Positions 62,564 through 64,000 of a DNA stretch of 64,000 nt are shown here, in pieces. A program made the position numbers and the translations under genes. The notes beneath the pieces were generated by a model. The model did no database searches. It saw nothing but the letters and a program-made list of their open reading frames with translations, and was not told the origin of the DNA. This DNA comes from Pleodorina starrii (lineage: Eukaryota > Chlorophyta > Chlorophyceae > Chlamydomonadales > Volvocaceae), in the NCBI GenBank assembly GCA_030267565.1, contig BRXU01000008.1, positions 2,356,001-2,420,000 on the forward strand, in the 5' to 3' direction. The first letter of the stretch is position 1, and every line of letters starts with the position of its first letter.

Positions 62564-64000
62564 ATGCACGCGTTTCACCTCCTATTAAGGGGCTGCCAAC
62601 GGTTTCGGGTCCACGTGCTGGGCGGCACCCGGAGCGATGCCGCGCCCCTGCACACCAGCGCGCGACAAATTAGAGCCGCCAGCCGGCGGCGCCTCTTCGA
62701 TCAGGATGAAGCGACAGACAGTCGCGAGGTGGACGGTGGTGTGCTCGGGCAGGGTGGGGGCCCGGGGCGCCCGGTGACGGGGCACCTCCCCTCCGGAGCA
62801 CCTCAGCGGGCGGGGCGCAATCCCGCTGTTGCTCCCTCCGTTCACAGGAAACGCACATCGACAAAGCAGCAGCAGAAGCAGCAGCAGAAGCAGCAGCCCG
62901 CACCTGCGGACGCTGCGGACTCGCCGGCAGGTGAAGGCAGTGGCGATGTGCGGCCTGTTGCGGCGGGGCAGACGAAGCCGCTCCACAATGGGGCGAGGCG
63001 GCGTCAGGGTCCTCAGCACTCGTCAGAGGATACGGCTGCGGCAGCAGCAGCAGCGGCAGCGGCAGCAGTAGCGGCAGCAGCGGCGTCGGGCTTTCCCCCA
63101 GGTATAGGTACAGGTACAGCTGCCGATACAGCGCCGCGGGACGATGTCCGAGCAGCAGCAGGGGCGGCGGACGCGGGTAGCGGCGCCGCGGCGGCGCTAT
63201 CGCAGCCGGCGGCACCGGCGCCGGCGCAAGCACGAGGGGCTAGGGAGGCAAGTCTGAGTGCTGCTGGCCCAGCAGCCGCCGCTGGGCCGCCTGCGCCGCA
63301 CTCGCGCCCGGGTCCCGCTGCGCCCCAGTCGCCACAGTCTGTGCGGCCCGGCCCCGGTCCCGGCCCCGCCCTAGCCCCTGCTGCGTCCGTGTATGTGTTT
63401 TGGGACCTGGACAATAAGTACCCGGAGACATTGGACCACGCGGGGATGCTGGGGAGGCTCAGGTGGGCGAGGGCGTGTGGGCGTGTGCGTGTGTGGGCGA
63501 GTGTGGTTGCTGGGGCAACCGTGAACATTTCCCGAGAGTGTGCGTATGCGTGTGTATGCATGCCACGCCGGTCGTCCGACAGCTGCGAAGGCCACCCGAG
63601 GGCTGGAAGGGGGGGCGCCTCCTGCGCATCGCCAGGACGCCGCGCGTGTCTTTCTGGGTTTGGCGCGATCAGCCGGCATGGTGGCGCGGCTGAGGCACCG
63701 TACCTGTACCGTACTGTACTGCACCGTACATGTACCGGGGGCTCGCGCTGCCTGCGCCGCTGGCCCATGCGCAGGGATATGCTGCAGCAGTACGGCAGAG
63801 TGGTTGAGATCCGCGCGTATGGCAACCACCGGACCTTCAAGTTCGTACCGGAGGTGTGGGAGGCGGCCATGCGCCACGGCGTGATGAAGGTCGGTCGGTC
63901 GGTCGGTTTCGGAGCGACGGTGGGGAGGGGGTCCCCCGTCAGCGAGGACGCAACAGTGAGGCGCTGCACCCGCCCCCACCCGCGCCTCATCAGCCGCCTG
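62564..64000 (+). CDS. NYN-domain nuclease gene 4, cut by the window edge
   Basis: Exon 1 (62564-63462) and exon 2 (63775-63889) match genes 2 and 3. The window ends in the intron before the zinc-finger exon. Whether its 3' half is again of the gene 1 type or the original partner's cannot be seen here. Confidence 0.8.
   Translation, partial: MHAFHLLLRGCQRFRVHVLGGTRSDAAPLHTSARQIRAASRRRLFDQDEATDSREVDGGVLGQGGGPGRPVTGHLPSGAPQRAGRNPAVAPSVHRKRTSTKQQQKQQQKQQPAPADAADSPAGEGSGDVRPVAAGQTKPLHNGARRRQGPQHSSEDTAAAAAAAAAAAVAAAAASGFPPGIGTGTAADTAPRDDVRAAAGAADAGSGAAAALSQPAAPAPAQARGAREASLSAAGPAAAAGPPAPHSRPGPAAPQSPQSVRPGPGPGPALAPAASVYVFWDLDNKYPETLDHAGMLGRLRWARACGRVRVWASVVAGATVNISRECAYACVCMPRRSSDSCEGHPRAGRGGASCASPGRRACLSGFGAISRHGGAAEAPYLYRTVLHRTCTGGSRCLRRWPMRRDMLQQYGRVVEIRAYGNHRTFKFVPEVWEAAMRHGVMKVGRSVGFGATVGRGSPVSEDATVRRCTRPHPRLISRL

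Larger units (their letters stand above)
48925..64000 (+). repeat. Tandem array with a 4.79-kb unit (three full units and part of a fourth)
   Basis: The same point (GGGTCCCGCTGCGCCCC) recurs at 48925, 53718, 58514 and 63310, so units are 4793, 4796 and 4796 bp. I saw only scattered differences: one TTG fewer in the run near 51750 of unit 1, TG for GT near 49121 in unit 1, and C to T at 60920 in unit 3. Each unit holds the 3' part of one NYN gene, a spacer and the 5' part of the next. The array leaves the right edge. Confidence 0.97.

Noticed and set aside
48925..64000. Ribosomal DNA or centromeric satellite
   Set aside because: The unit encodes a multi-exon protein gene and contains no rRNA sequence.

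Overview
The window looks like nuclear DNA of a volvocine green alga (Chlamydomonas, Volvox or a relative). Evidence: GC-rich genes cut by many short introns, a pair of pherophorin-type wall glycoprotein genes with Ser-Pro-Pro rods, an APE plus REL dual-endonuclease (Dualen/RandI-type) non-LTR retrotransposon, and short interstitial tracts of CCCTAAAA, the complement of the Chlamydomonas-type telomere repeat. I cannot name the species.

1-16.4 kb is a retrotransposon nest. An L1-type element on the minus strand leaves the left edge (coiled-coil ORF1, then the APE endonuclease start of ORF2). It abuts a 517-bp array of an 8-bp repeat, then the 3' end of a Dualen element on the plus strand. A near complete Dualen element of about 11 kb follows on the minus strand (about 4951-16300). 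It encodes, in order, a signal-like ORF, several membrane segments, a Josephin-like cysteine protease, an APE endonuclease, reverse transcriptase, RNase H and a C-terminal REL endonuclease, broken by frame changes. It sits between two pieces of an older Dualen relic.

16.5-35.5 kb holds two copies of a segmental duplication, each with a pherophorin gene on the minus strand and both damaged. Copy A has a +1 G shift and a TAG stop. Copy B carries three insertions for which copy A shows the empty site: a tRNA-derived SINE, a 480-bp TRIM with identical 102-bp LTRs, and a 2.27-kb element with a 10-bp target duplication. Between the copies is mostly non-coding, repeat-rich DNA with a second SINE.

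35.5-47.8 kb is the ordinary gene region: a two-exon GAF-like fragment, a mitochondrial ferredoxin-fold protein without cysteines (candidate complex I subunit, minus), a complete seven-exon SNAP-25-type Qbc-SNARE gene (plus), and part of an unrecognised gene.

47.9-64 kb is a tandem array with a 4.79-kb period. Each unit yields a five-exon gene for an NYN-domain nuclease with a C2H2 zinc finger inserted in the NYN fold. Three complete genes and the start of a fourth are present; the first has a different N-terminus, so the later genes look like fusions made by unequal crossing over.
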